DNA of 64,000 nt from JABCZH01 sp963803775 (GCA_963803775.1 CAWDNS010000005.1:62001-126000), one strand, 5' to 3'; counted from the stretch's first letter, positions 9,301 to 18,076 are shown. The notes: a model not told the origin generated them from the sequence alone. Numbers and translations: made by a program.

Positions 9301-9732
9301 ATGCCGCTGATTCGAAACTGCCCCTCGTGCGGGAGGTCCAACCGCATTCCCGCCAGGCACCTTGCCGATGTCGGAAAATGCGGGGCATGCAAGGCCGAGT
9401 TACCTGCCACTAGCGAACCCCTCGAAGTCAACGAAGAGGAATTCCAAGAGGTCATTCGCGAGAGCAAGGTACCGGTTCTGGCAGATTTCTGGGCTTCGTG
9501 GTGCGGGCCCTGCCGGATAGCTGCGCCTCACGTGGCGCAGACCGCGCGGGATCTTGCCGGGCGTGCAGTCGTGCTGAAGGTGGATACGGAACGTTACCCG
9601 GGGCTTGCGTCACAATACAACGTCCGCAGTATCCCGAATTTCGCGGTGTTCTCCCGGGGGCAACTTCAGTTCCAGCAGGCGGGCTTGGTAGACGCAACCA
9701 CCATGGAGAGCTGGCTTACACGAGCGGCATGA
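9301..9732 (+). CDS. trxC: Thioredoxin 2 (zinc-binding thioredoxin)
   Basis: A cytoplasmic disulfide reductase of 143 residues. The N-terminus has two CxxC pairs (C7/C10 and C27/C30) forming the zinc finger typical of Trx2, then a thioredoxin fold with active site WCGPC at 67-71 and the cis-proline region SIPNF. Start ATG 9301. The stop codon overlaps the start of the next gene (ATGA at 9729-9732), so the two are translationally coupled. Confidence 0.92.
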   Translation: MPLIRNCPSCGRSNRIPARHLADVGKCGACKAELPATSEPLEVNEEEFQEVIRESKVPVLADFWASWCGPCRIAAPHVAQTARDLAGRAVVLKVDTERYPGLASQYNVRSIPNFAVFSRGQLQFQQAGLVDATTMESWLTRAA

Positions 9733-10169
9733 ACGAAGGGCGGCCAAAAACGCAGAAAAGGGATTCCCTTGAGCTGCGCCCGATCGGGGTGATCCGCTCG
9801 AAAATCAAAGAGCGCAGCAAGGCACCCAAGCAGGCCTCAGAAGGCGCCCCGGACGGCTGGCTTGAGGTTCGCCCGTTCGCTCGGGAAGCCTTGGATGGGC
9901 TCGCCGTCGGTGATGAAATCATCATTCTGACGTGGTTGCATCAAGCGCGTCGAGAGACTCTGAAAGTCCATCCGCGTTCTGATCCGAACCGAAGACTTAC
10001 CGGAGTGTTCGCGACGCGGTCGCCAGACCGCCCCAATCCCATCGGTCTTCATCAGGTCACTGTTCGCAAGATCACCAAGAACCGGTTGCGAATCGGTCCC
10101 ATTGAAGCCATCGATGGAACGCCCGTGATCGATATCAAACCCGTGCTTTGTGAAGTTCAGAAGAGGTGA
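9729..10169 (+). CDS. trmO: TrmO-type tRNA m6t6A37 methyltransferase (TsaA/UPF0066 family)
   Basis: 146 residues from the ATG that overlaps the trxC stop. The sequence LRPIGVIRSKIKERSKAP and the later TGVFATRSPDRPNPIGLH block are the signature of the TrmO/YaeB beta-barrel family, which N6-methylates threonylcarbamoyl-A37 in tRNA using SAM. It is shorter than E. coli TrmO, lacking its C-terminal extension, as in many small homologues. A longer in-frame start at 9498 lies entirely inside trxC and is unlikely. Confidence 0.85.
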   Translation: MNEGRPKTQKRDSLELRPIGVIRSKIKERSKAPKQASEGAPDGWLEVRPFAREALDGLAVGDEIIILTWLHQARRETLKVHPRSDPNRRLTGVFATRSPDRPNPIGLHQVTVRKITKNRLRIGPIEAIDGTPVIDIKPVLCEVQKR

Positions 10170-10201
10170 ATTGGATTCGCCTCAGTTTCAGTTCAGGAGG
10201 G

Positions 10202-10828
10202 CTAGCGGCAGCAAGCTTTACCGCGCAGGGATTCCCGGCCTTCCCAGACAACGAGCGGGAGAATGAGCAATGCCGCAAGAGGATCCGCCCATCGGATATG
10301 CCACACAGTGTTGACGCCCACTCCCAGCAAGGCAATCAATGAAAGATAGGCGCATATGGCAGATTGCGCCGCATCTGCCCTCAGCGCAGCACTTGCCATG
10401 GCGGCAGAGAGTCTACGTTTCTCCTTTGCCAGCCAGGGCATCACGACCGCAGCTAGCAGCAGAATCACCATGCCCATGAGGCTTGGTTGGGGCTCGCTGT
10501 GACCTGACAAAGTCAGGACCGAAGTGACTGCCACGCAGAAAGCCAACACGAACAGCAAAGCCCCCGCCACGCGCGCGCCCCACCTTTCCTGGTCGTGGTG
10601 GGGGGCGGTTGTGCGGAAGGTCCAGAGCACAACCACCGCCGAGACAAGTTCTACTGCGCTGTCTCCACCAAAGGCCAGGAGCGCGGAGCTATTAGCACGC
10701 CAAGCCGAGAACAGGGATATAGCGGCCTCCGCGAGCATCCTCGCGATTGTGAGCACTTGCACCCTTCGAATCCGCTCGACCCCGCCGGAAGAACCCGTTT
10801 CCAGTGCTGAATCCATGTGCATCTGCAC
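10202..10828 (-). CDS. Cation diffusion facilitator-like membrane protein
   Basis: 208 residues with five or six hydrophobic helices. The segments SALLAFGGDSAVELVSA (helix 2) and ALRADAAQSAICAY (helix 5) match the metal-site helices of CDF transporters. It lacks the cytoplasmic C-terminal domain of full-length CDF proteins (about 300 aa), and it ends soon after helix 6. Similar short 'cation transporter' proteins exist, so it need not be broken. Substrate cannot be told. It is convergent with trmO, 32 bp apart. Confidence 0.7.
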   Translation of the reverse strand: MQMHMDSALETGSSGGVERIRRVQVLTIARMLAEAAISLFSAWRANSSALLAFGGDSAVELVSAVVVLWTFRTTAPHHDQERWGARVAGALLFVLAFCVAVTSVLTLSGHSEPQPSLMGMVILLLAAVVMPWLAKEKRRLSAAMASAALRADAAQSAICAYLSLIALLGVGVNTVWHIRWADPLAALLILPLVVWEGRESLRGKACCR

Positions 10829-11006
10829 TCCGGTAAATCGATGTTAAAGGTTCGAGACCAACCCCCTCATGCTACTATTTTCGCCTGCAGCCGCTTGTGA
10901 GGCCGATCCCGCAGGCATGAGCTCTGGCGAGCCGTCCGCGACCTAAGCCCATGGGCGGCTTGCTCTCTCCTCACTTTCCCTTCCTGATTGCGCAACCAAT
11001 TCGCGC

Positions 11007-11288
11007 GTGATATCTTTAGGCGAACAAAAAGAGAATATACTGCCAATAGACGTACCTGGTTTCAGTGATAAGCGAATGGATGAAGGAAGAAAACGCGTAT
11101 TGGCCATTGTCGCTGGAATACTCGTGGCCCGGCATCTCAAGGATACGGAGGATTTGCACGACAGCCGCCCGAGTCCGCGAACAGAATCGCTGATTGCATC
11201 CGCAGTGCAGTGGGCCGAACGAATCATGAGAAGGATCGACGGAGTGTTCGCGGATTCTGCCGACGCAAGACGAGGGCCCCGTCCTTAG
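11007..11288 (+). CDS. Small conserved-looking hypothetical protein
   Basis: The frame opens at GTG 11007 (93 aa); a more likely start is the ATG at 11076, giving a 70-residue protein beginning MDEGRKRVLAIVAGILVARH. Helical, charged, with no signal peptide. I recognise no domain; proteins with this opening look typical of Acidobacteriota. It sits upstream of a Cys-rich small gene and dinB in the same direction. Confidence 0.5.
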   Translation: MISLGEQKENILPIDVPGFSDKRMDEGRKRVLAIVAGILVARHLKDTEDLHDSRPSPRTESLIASAVQWAERIMRRIDGVFADSADARRGPRP

Positions 11289-11370
11289 ACGAGACTGTGA
11301 CAAGGTTGATGTACGCACGAAGAGGTTCAGCGGGAAACGGTAAAATCACTCCAAGGTTCCGTGAGGTTCT

Positions 11371-11742
11371 GTGATGAATGGTTCTGGTGTTGCGGATTCT
11401 CGGGAGCGGGCTCGAGTCCTGAATGCTGTCCCGCTGCAAAATGCTGTCCTGTGCGCGGAATGTGATGTCGTCAGCGACAGCCCACATGACATGTGCATGG
11501 TATGCGGCAGCCGCTCTTTGTTTAACGTTGCTCGAGTTTTCGGCGGGAACCTTCCCAAAAGGCGGGCAAGCCTGATTACGCGGCAGCCGGTGGAAGCTCC
11601 AAGTGAAATCGCGTTGTTCTTTCTTAAACCTCACAGACCGCGAAGGAGGGCAACGGGCTCCGGTCAGTTCTCCGTCGTCGCGCTCGACGATAACCAAGCT
11701 CGGCTGGACCATGGAATGCTGGTCGGGCCGCAAGGCGATTGA
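11371..11742 (+). CDS. Small zinc-ribbon hypothetical protein
   Basis: 123 residues with two CxxC knuckles, LCAEC and MCMVCGS, separated by 13 residues: a likely zinc ribbon. After it comes a basic, low-complexity tail. Start ATG 11371 (a second Met follows). It precedes dinB by about 150 bp. Function unknown; no enzymatic motif is visible. Confidence 0.55.
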   Translation: MMNGSGVADSRERARVLNAVPLQNAVLCAECDVVSDSPHDMCMVCGSRSLFNVARVFGGNLPKRRASLITRQPVEAPSEIALFFLKPHRPRRRATGSGQFSVVALDDNQARLDHGMLVGPQGD

Positions 11743-11893
11743 GCATTCGGTCTCGCGTTGCGTCTAATGTGGTCTCGCCACAGACGACAAATAAATGCGC
11801 ATGCATGATTCGAATTTCCTGCAATCGCAGTGAACAACCTGTCTACCTCACGATTACGGTCCCTTCAGTCCCTGGAATAATATTGTTTTCGGG

Positions 11894-12961
11894 ATGATAG
11901 TGCGAAAAATCATTCATTGCGACATGGATGCGTTTTACGCATCGGTCGAGCAGCGGGACAATCTTGACCTACGCGGCAAGCCCGTGATTGTGGCATGGAA
12001 AGGCAACCGCTCGGTTGTTTGCGCAGCTTCCTATGAGGCGCGGACCTTCGGTGTTCACTCCGCCATGCCAGCGAAGCGGGCAGAACGCCTCTGTCCGGAC
12101 GGGATTTTCATTGCTCCGGATTTCACCAAATACCGGGCCGTATCAGGGGATGTGCGGGAGATCTTCAAGCGCCACACGGATCTGATCGAGCCGTTATCGC
12201 TCGATGAGGCGTACCTCGATGTCACCACGAATAAGACCAGCCTACCGACAGCAACACTTGTGGCGCGAAAGATTCGTGAGCAGATCCGGCAAGAGTTGAA
12301 CCTCACGGCGTCTGCGGGAGTCGCGCCCAACAAATTTCTAGCAAAACTCGCTTCCGACTGGCGGAAGCCGGACGGACTCTTTGTGATCCAGCCAGAAGAG
12401 GTTGATGGATTCTTGTTGCCACTGCCCGTTGGGCGATTGCCCGGCGTCGGGAAAGTCAACGAAGAGAAATTGGCAAAACTCGGAATCAAGACTGTCGGCG
12501 AACTACGAAGTTTGGCGCTACCAAAACTTGAGGAGGGATTTGGCCGCTACGGAACGCGCCTCTATGAACTCGCGCGAGGGATTGACGAGAATCTAGTGGT
12601 CCCGGACAGGCCGACGAAGTCCATATCCGTCGAGGACACGTTTCAAGAAGATGTCTTGCTGGCGGACACCGAACCCATGATCCGCCGCCTGGCGCAAAAG
12701 CTATGGTCCGCATCGCGCAAAGAGCCGCGAGCAGCGCGAACCGTCGTACTCAAGCTGAAGACGAAGGAGTTCAAGGTCCTCACGCGCAGCCACACACCAG
12801 ATAATCCACTTTCCTCATGCGATGAGTTGACGGACATCGCGCTGAAGCTGCGAGAGCGGGTAGACCTTGGACCGCTGCAACGTTATCGATTGGTAGGCGT
12901 AGGCCTCAATAACTTTCGAGAACTCGAAGAGCTCGAGTCACAGCCGGTTCTTTTCGAGTGA
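11894..12961 (+). CDS. dinB: DNA polymerase IV (Y-family translesion polymerase)
   Basis: 355 residues, full family length. Catalytic acids are present: D10 in HCDMDAF and D104-E105 in SLDEAYLD. The little-finger domain follows (about 230-345). The C-terminus QPVLF (350-354) fits the beta-clamp-binding motif. It performs error-prone bypass synthesis. It lies in a block of small proteins and is separate from the imuA-imuB-dnaE2 operon near 27-32 kb, so the cell appears to carry two translesion systems. Confidence 0.95.
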   Translation: MIVRKIIHCDMDAFYASVEQRDNLDLRGKPVIVAWKGNRSVVCAASYEARTFGVHSAMPAKRAERLCPDGIFIAPDFTKYRAVSGDVREIFKRHTDLIEPLSLDEAYLDVTTNKTSLPTATLVARKIREQIRQELNLTASAGVAPNKFLAKLASDWRKPDGLFVIQPEEVDGFLLPLPVGRLPGVGKVNEEKLAKLGIKTVGELRSLALPKLEEGFGRYGTRLYELARGIDENLVVPDRPTKSISVEDTFQEDVLLADTEPMIRRLAQKLWSASRKEPRAARTVVLKLKTKEFKVLTRSHTPDNPLSSCDELTDIALKLRERVDLGPLQRYRLVGVGLNNFRELEELESQPVLFE

Positions 12962-12968
12962 GGCCACG

Positions 12969-13466
12969 TCAGTCTGCCGCCGCAGCTGCCGGCTGCTGCT
13001 TCATCATTTCCTGCATTCCTTTCTTCATCTCTTTGGCTGTGGGTTCGGCTTTATGCGTACCGATCATCCAGGAGTAGCCATCCGGATCGACGACGGTCCC
13101 ACAGCGGTCACCCCAGAACATATCCATCACCGGGCCCTGGCTGGTTGCGCCGAGTTTTGTCGCTTTCTCAACCACTTTGTCCACGTTTTCGACATACATG
13201 TACAAAGTTGCCGACGAGGCGCCGATGCTCTTGGCGGTGCGCCTTCCCATGGCGACGTTCTCAGGGCCAAGCATGAGCACGGTGCCGCGCAAGGTGAGTT
13301 CCGCATGCATCGGCTTACCATCGGGGCCGTTCATAATGCCACGCTTCGCGAAACCAAATGCCTTCTGGTAAAAGCTGACCGCGGCTGGAATGTCTGCAAC
13401 GGTGAGTGCGGCCGAAACCGCGCCGTACACCCTCTTATGCAGTGGATCAATTTTCTTCTTTGCCAT
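12969..13466 (-). CDS. VOC-superfamily (glyoxalase/PhnB-like) protein
   Basis: 165 residues. It has the paired beta-alpha-beta-beta-beta folds of the vicinal-oxygen-chelate superfamily: TVADIPAAVSFYQKAFGF in the first half and VDKVVEKATKLGA plus VVDPDGYSWMIGTH in the second. These match PhnB-like proteins. Substrate unknown. The C-terminus is a basic, Ala-rich tail. It ends 8 bp after dinB in convergent orientation. Confidence 0.8.
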   Translation of the reverse strand: MAKKKIDPLHKRVYGAVSAALTVADIPAAVSFYQKAFGFAKRGIMNGPDGKPMHAELTLRGTVLMLGPENVAMGRRTAKSIGASSATLYMYVENVDKVVEKATKLGATSQGPVMDMFWGDRCGTVVDPDGYSWMIGTHKAEPTAKEMKKGMQEMMKQQPAAAAAD

Positions 13467-13539
13467 AGTGCTCCTTTCGTGCAGGACATTTTAGCGAAAA
13501 AGCGAGAAAGAGAACATGTGGAAAGCGGGAAAGGCCTGA

Positions 13540-13809
13540 TCAGGCTCGCGCTGGCGGTATCAATCTTACGGCGAGCGTCCCGATCGCCGCCGGTTCGTGC
13601 TCACCGGCTGCTCCCGAGAGACTGTACGACCGTTCAAATCCATTCGGTCCTTCGAGACGCATCTCCCAACTCTCAGCCGCGCGCGATCCGGCGATAGAAA
13701 CATGCCAGCTGCCTCGTCGATCACCAAATGCATGCTCAACGTGCGCGGTGATCTTTCGGCACAACTCGGCATCGCCGAGATTCTGCAACTCAATCGTGAC
13801 TCCCATCAC
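13540..13809 (-). CDS. Small hypothetical protein
   Basis: About 89 residues (MMGVTIELQNLGDAELC opening; WEMRLEGPNGFERSYSL core). Regular alternation of charged and hydrophobic residues suggests a folded domain. No known domain recognised. It ends 73 bp before the VOC gene start and may be co-transcribed with it. Confidence 0.5.
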   Translation of the reverse strand: MMGVTIELQNLGDAELCRKITAHVEHAFGDRRGSWHVSIAGSRAAESWEMRLEGPNGFERSYSLSGAAGEHEPAAIGTLAVRLIPPARA

Positions 13810-14390
13810 CTGACAATTCTACCGAAGAACTACTGCCCATCTCCGGTGCAAACCGGTCAAAGCCGCACAGGATCGGCCGGCCCGCGCATGATGAACAACC
13901 TTATCCACAATTCATGTTGAAAATCAGGTTATACCAGACTGAAAATTCGCAGGTCGAATCGCCCGTCCAAGCTGGGCAGTTGCAGCGCAGGAGTGCGTAA
14001 ATTGGGCGGGAAATAGGAAGGGCTGCGACATTGGTTATGTTCCAGCCATGTGCTCCTGCGAGGGAGCCTAGAGCGTGGATCCATGTACCATCGCAGCCCT
14101 TGATGCGATCGCCGCTTTCGCGGTCCAAACCCCGGCTCCTCCTCGCAGAGTCAGCCGGTTTTTTCGGGTCTGGTTGTTCTTCAGGTCGCCCTGTCGAACA
14201 GATCACTCAGCCTACTTCGGGCTGGCTAAGTTTTAATTTAAGCCAATCCTTTCAGCCGTCGACGTGAGACAAACTAAACAGGTGCTCGAATGAAGTCAAC
14301 GCAATTATTGGGGCGAAAACAACTTTTCTGTGAATGAAATTGTGGAAAAGAGGGTTGATTCTTCACACTGCGTGGCGGCTGTTGGGGCTA
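13810..14390. other. Intergenic region without a convincing gene
   Basis: Open frames here lack coding character. The only notable structure is an inverted repeat CCGGCT (14132-14137) / AGCCGG (14153-14158) followed by six T (14159-14164), which resembles a rho-independent terminator on the plus strand, though no gene upstream on that strand is apparent. Confidence 0.4.
14132..14164 (+). terminator. Terminator-like hairpin with T-run
   Basis: Stem CCGGCT/AGCCGG with a 15-nt loop, followed directly by TTTTTT. No plus-strand gene precedes it, so it may end an unseen small RNA or be fortuitous. Confidence 0.3.
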
Positions 14391-14392
14391 GA

Positions 14393-15091
14393 TCAAAACA
14401 GCATTGGAGTGACCGCCAAAGGAAGCTCCTGTGCGCATCCGGGGTCATCGTTCTCTGGCCGGTTCACACGAGTACTGACCGGATATTTCTTCATCCGGGC
14501 GGGATCGAATGGCCTGAGGCAGGCGCCGAGGAGCGAAGGATTGTTGATACGTGGATCGAGCCAGCGGTCATAATCCTCGACGCGCAGAATCACCGGCATC
14601 CTCTTATGAACGTCGGCGACTAGCGCGTTTGGCATTGTCGTCAGGATCGTGCAGGTTTCGACGACGTTGTCAGCCAGGTCGATCCATGACTCCCAGAGTC
14701 CCGCGAACGCGAAAACTGACTCATCAGCCATGCCGATGCTGAACGGCTGTTTCTGCTTTGGACCGCTGGACTGCCACTCATAGAAACTGCTGGCCGGGAT
14801 GAGACAGCGCCGCTGGCGAAACGCCTCGCGGAAGGCTGGCTTTTCGGCAACAGTCTCCGACATAGCGTTGATCGTTTTCGTCGCGATCGAAGCATCTTTG
14901 GCCCAGGAAGGAATCAGTCCCCAGCGAACCAAATCGAAGGAGCGACCAGACGTGATGCTTCTCTGGCGAACGACGGGAACGAGTTGTGTGGGCGCGATGT
15001 TCCAGCGGGGCATCCAGGTCGGATCTTCGTCTAGTCCGAAATGGTCCCGGAGATAGCGTTCTCTTGCGGTCAGTCGATAGCGTCCACACAT
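14393..15091 (-). CDS. SRAP/YedK-family abasic-site DNA-protein crosslink protein (copy 1)
   Basis: About 232 residues from the ATG at 15091, chosen because SRAP proteins need Cys at position 2 (MCGRYRLT), which becomes the N-terminal residue that crosslinks abasic sites. Conserved blocks: WNIAPTQ, VRWGLIPSWAKD, RRCLIPASSFYEW and KRMPVIL. The usual NARxET motif reads NAMSET here, a deviation from the second copy at 32352. It shields abasic sites in single-stranded DNA. Confidence 0.9.
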   Translation of the reverse strand: MCGRYRLTARERYLRDHFGLDEDPTWMPRWNIAPTQLVPVVRQRSITSGRSFDLVRWGLIPSWAKDASIATKTINAMSETVAEKPAFREAFRQRRCLIPASSFYEWQSSGPKQKQPFSIGMADESVFAFAGLWESWIDLADNVVETCTILTTMPNALVADVHKRMPVILRVEDYDRWLDPRINNPSLLGACLRPFDPARMKKYPVSTRVNRPENDDPGCAQELPLAVTPMLF

Positions 15092-15159
15092 GAGGTTGCT
15101 TGTGAAGTCCATGAAGCCTTAGGCCGATTGGTGGCGGTCCTTGCCGTAGCCGAACCCAG

Positions 15160-15405
15160 TTATTTCTTCTTCTGAGCGGCTTTCCATTTTGCCCAGCGCG
15201 CGCGTTGCGCGGCGGCAATTCTCTTCCGGGCTTCGGCTGACATCGTTCTCCCTTTTCGTCGGGACTTCCGAGAACCTCTGCCCTGTTTACCCAAACCGCC
15301 CACACTGCCGAGCGCAGCCAACGCTTCATCGAGTTGCTCGACCCGTTTCCGTGCTTGCTCTTTCTCTTTGCGCAACTGCGCGACCACTTTGGACAAAGTC
15401 GACAT
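15160..15405 (-). CDS. Small basic coiled-coil protein
   Basis: 81 residues: an N-terminal heptad-like helix (LRKEKEQARKRVEQLDEALAAL), a Gly/Arg/Lys-rich linker, then RTMSAEARKRIAAAQRARWAKW. The second half resembles the short RxMSxxARxKIAxAQxxRW motif seen in many small acidobacterial proteins; nucleic-acid binding is plausible from charge alone. It lies 68 bp upstream of the SRAP gene, same strand. Confidence 0.6.
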   Translation of the reverse strand: MSTLSKVVAQLRKEKEQARKRVEQLDEALAALGSVGGLGKQGRGSRKSRRKGRTMSAEARKRIAAAQRARWAKWKAAQKKK

Positions 15406-15514
15406 ATTTCCCTCGGGCTGGAATTGTAGCAGCCCGACCGCGCTGCAAAGCCTTGCTAGCCCGACTGCTCAACTCAGTTCCACAATTCCAGCCAAATCCA
15501 CCAGGAGAAGTGTC

Positions 15515-15883
15515 ATGAGACTCCGTGCCAATGAATTTTGCCCAATCCATCGATCCGTTTCTTGCTGCGGCCGAGAACGGATTGCCAAACCTCGGCTGAT
15601 CCGACTCGGGGTTCAGCGGGTTGAAGATCCGCATCATCCGCGTGGATACCGGGAATTGCGGTCACCGGCCGAGATGCGAAAGCTGCTCAACCGAAAGACC
15701 CGAGAGCAAGCTGGCATCTGCGCAATCTGCCACGAAGAATTCACCGACTGCAACGATGTGGCTCCGGACCACAGGAATCCAAAGGGAATGGGTGGAGCGT
15801 GGCGCGACGATCACCCAGACAACATTCAAGCAGTACATTGGTGGTGTAACGACGAGAAGGGATCAACGAGAATGGACGACTAA
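15515..15883 (+). CDS. HNH-type endonuclease-like protein
   Basis: 122 residues from the ATG at 15515, with AGGAGA upstream. Cysteine pairs (CPIHRSVSCC near the start; CAICHEEF) frame an HNH-like core: APDHRNPKG with the central His, then DDHPDNIQAVHWWCN. This suggests a small metal-dependent nuclease. It opens the defence-like block and sits about 270 bp upstream of the TIR gene on the same strand; membership in that system is unproven. Confidence 0.65.
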   Translation: MRLRANEFCPIHRSVSCCGRERIAKPRLIRLGVQRVEDPHHPRGYRELRSPAEMRKLLNRKTREQAGICAICHEEFTDCNDVAPDHRNPKGMGGAWRDDHPDNIQAVHWWCNDEKGSTRMDD

Positions 15884-16151
15884 CGGCCCATCAGTCGGCC
15901 CAATTCTCAGACCAACATGAAATCAGGCTAAGTCTGACGCGGAGTGTGTCAGTTGTGTGCCCGATTGCAGGGCCGAGCAGGAAGGCAAGGAGCGTTTACT
16001 CTTGATAACAGATTTTATCAAGACTAAGCGTGAACCTACGGCAGCAGCCCAAGCCACCTCAGAAATAAGGCAAAAAGCGGTAAGCTGAAGTTGCCCTGTT
16101 CCCTTTAGGAATGTCATTACGTGTTCCAGAACAGTACTGGAGAGATGAAAC
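15884..16151. other. Intergenic region upstream of the TIR-SIR2 pair
   Basis: No gene seen. It should contain the promoter of the TIR-SIR2 pair. A 12-codon frame starting at ATG 16144 (MKLVQLL opening) overlaps the proposed TTG start of the TIR gene in another frame and could couple translation. Confidence 0.35.
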
Positions 16152-17036
16152 TTGTACAACTTCTTGGTCACGGCCAAACCTGACGCTTGGAGTCTGCCGG
16201 CCTACGAATACGAGCGCGATCGGTTCGGTGAGTACACTTCGCCTGCCTTGAAGACGAGGTTCAAAAACCTGACCGCTGAAGCGATCGAGGAGCTGAAGTC
16301 GTATCCTGCGCTGTTCGCTTACGAGGGAGAAGAAAAAGATGTGCGCATCGGGTATTTGCGCCGCATCAAGGAACGCGCCAGATCCGTTTTGATCGAATAC
16401 GACTTCGAGCCCAATATCCCCGCGATTCCGTTTTCCAAAATCGAGCCTATAAAGGGTCGGCTCGATATCGAAAACTGGGAAATGAACCGAACCCACTGGG
16501 CCGTTAAGGACGAGGACCTATTCGAGATTCTTCATTCGTCCGGGTTGATTGACGAAACCTTCTCAAATTCCGCAGGATACCTTGGACGCGTCGAAGAAAT
16601 GCGGTTCAAGGTAGCCCTGTCCTTCCCTGGGGAGAAGAGAGAATATGTCAGCAAGGTCGCAAACGAGCTGAAGAAACAGTTGCCCAAGGGGTCTGTGTTC
16701 TACGACAAGGATTTCACTGCTCAGCTGGCGCGTCCCAACCTCGACACCTTACTTCAACGTGTCTACTTGAACAACTCGGACTTGGTGGTTGTTTTTCTTT
16801 CCTCCGAGTACGAGACGAAAGAATGGTGTGGTCTTGAGTGGCGGGCCATTCGTGAAATAATCAAGAACAAAAGCGACCATGCAATCATGTTGATGCGATT
16901 CGATAACGCCGCCATTTCGGGATTGTTTTCGCACGACGGCTACGTCGATCTAAGCGTATTTGATCCGATACGGGCGGCGAGGTTCATTTTAGAGAGGGTG
17001 AGGCTCGGAGAATCCCGCCTAGGCGAAAGCAAATGA
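16152..17036 (+). CDS. TIR-domain protein with a novel N-terminal domain
   Basis: 294 residues. The C-terminal half (about 151-285) is a TIR domain: MRFKVALSFPGE as strand A, FYDKDF, DLVVVFLSSEY and the ETKEWCGLEWRA helix, in which E229 is the probable NAD-cleaving glutamate by family analogy. The N-terminal 145 residues form an unrecognised domain with an NWEMNRTHWAVKDEDLF motif. Start is TTG 16152 with GGAGAG about 10 nt upstream. The stop overlaps the SIR2 gene start (ATGA, 17033-17036), so both are made together. TIR proteins in bacterial immunity make NAD-derived signals or deplete NAD; which applies here is not visible. Confidence 0.85.
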   Translation: MYNFLVTAKPDAWSLPAYEYERDRFGEYTSPALKTRFKNLTAEAIEELKSYPALFAYEGEEKDVRIGYLRRIKERARSVLIEYDFEPNIPAIPFSKIEPIKGRLDIENWEMNRTHWAVKDEDLFEILHSSGLIDETFSNSAGYLGRVEEMRFKVALSFPGEKREYVSKVANELKKQLPKGSVFYDKDFTAQLARPNLDTLLQRVYLNNSDLVVVFLSSEYETKEWCGLEWRAIREIIKNKSDHAIMLMRFDNAAISGLFSHDGYVDLSVFDPIRAARFILERVRLGESRLGESK

Positions 17037-18076
17037 AGACGGATGGACGCTCTCGTATCAGGGACACTGTTTATGTGGTGGGTGCAGGTTTCTCCGCAGG
17101 CCTTGGATATCCACTAACCAAGAGCCTTCTCATCGATGCATGGGGCCGGTTGCCCAAGGCTGCGCGCCACCAGTTGCGAAACATTATTGAATTTCATCAT
17201 CCTAATTTCACACGAAAGCGAAACACTACGTTTCCGGATATCGAACAACTGCTGACCGAGATGGCGGTGAACCTGCAAATGTTCGAAGCTAGCCGCCCCG
17301 CAGAGGGTCGCTTTACCAAAGACCAACTGAGGGAGTCGCGGGAGATATTGCTGTTCACCATTGCGGCATGGTTTCACGAAATTTACGAAGACGCTACCGC
17401 GACCGGCTGGCTGTCCACAGTCGTCAAGCGGCTGCAAGACGAAAACGCCGCAATCGTATCGTTCAATTGGGATTTGGTTCTCGATCAGCTTCTTTTTGGC
17501 GGCAAACTCGACTCAGAACACTACGGACTATCTGCCAAACTCGGCAAGGGGCCTCTTCTCTTAAAGCCACACGGATCGCTGAATTGGTATGAGGGCACAC
17601 AATTGAGCCATGTTCCCGACGTGAAACGCACTGAAATCTTTCACGATAAAGACAAAACCAAGTGCGTTCACGCTTTTCTTCGGCCACGTGGAGTCAAGTC
17701 GAAGTCAGGCAAACGTTATGACCCGCTCATTATTCCCCCCACCTACCTTAAGGACTTCACACCATCGATATTCCAGCAGCTCTGGAAAAATTGTACCGAT
17801 GTTCTGAGCACTCCAAAGCGACTTGTATTTCTCGGCTACTCGCTTCCCGCTGCCGACCTACATGCACAGTTTATTTTTCGCTGTGGGTTTCACAATCAAC
17901 TAAACGGGAGACTCCGGGCGGATGGCGACAGATATGCCGCTACCGGCCCAGCAGAAGTCACCATAGTCAATCCCGACCAGGACGCGGCTCGGCGGATCGA
18001 AGCCGTTGCTGGGCCCAAGATCCCCTGTAAATGGATTCCCAAACGTATCCAGGATTGGGTCGGCGGCAAGCGATAG
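17033..18076 (+). CDS. SIR2-like NADase-type protein, coupled to the TIR gene
   Basis: 347 residues with SIR2-like features: nucleotide-binding GAGFS at 17-21, FNWD at 144-147 (family catalytic Asn-Asp pair), LKPHGSLNW with H180 as probable catalytic histidine, and VFLGYSLPAADLHAQF near the C-terminus. In defence systems (ThsA of Thoeris, DSR1/2) this fold hydrolyses NAD to abort infection. Unlike ThsA, no SLOG signal-binding domain is evident after the SIR2 part. It is translationally coupled to the TIR gene, which suggests a sensor/signal and effector pair, but direct complex formation is equally possible. Confidence 0.85.
   Translation: MKTDGRSRIRDTVYVVGAGFSAGLGYPLTKSLLIDAWGRLPKAARHQLRNIIEFHHPNFTRKRNTTFPDIEQLLTEMAVNLQMFEASRPAEGRFTKDQLRESREILLFTIAAWFHEIYEDATATGWLSTVVKRLQDENAAIVSFNWDLVLDQLLFGGKLDSEHYGLSAKLGKGPLLLKPHGSLNWYEGTQLSHVPDVKRTEIFHDKDKTKCVHAFLRPRGVKSKSGKRYDPLIIPPTYLKDFTPSIFQQLWKNCTDVLSTPKRLVFLGYSLPAADLHAQFIFRCGFHNQLNGRLRADGDRYAATGPAEVTIVNPDQDAARRIEAVAGPKIPCKWIPKRIQDWVGGKR

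Noticed and set aside
13901..14267. Open frames in the region after the VOC gene cluster
   Set aside because: Short, overlapping on both strands and without motifs or ribosome sites.
16152..18076. Calling the TIR-SIR2 pair plain Thoeris
   Set aside because: The SIR2 protein shows no obvious SLOG domain and the TIR protein has an extra domain, so only a Thoeris-like label is safe.
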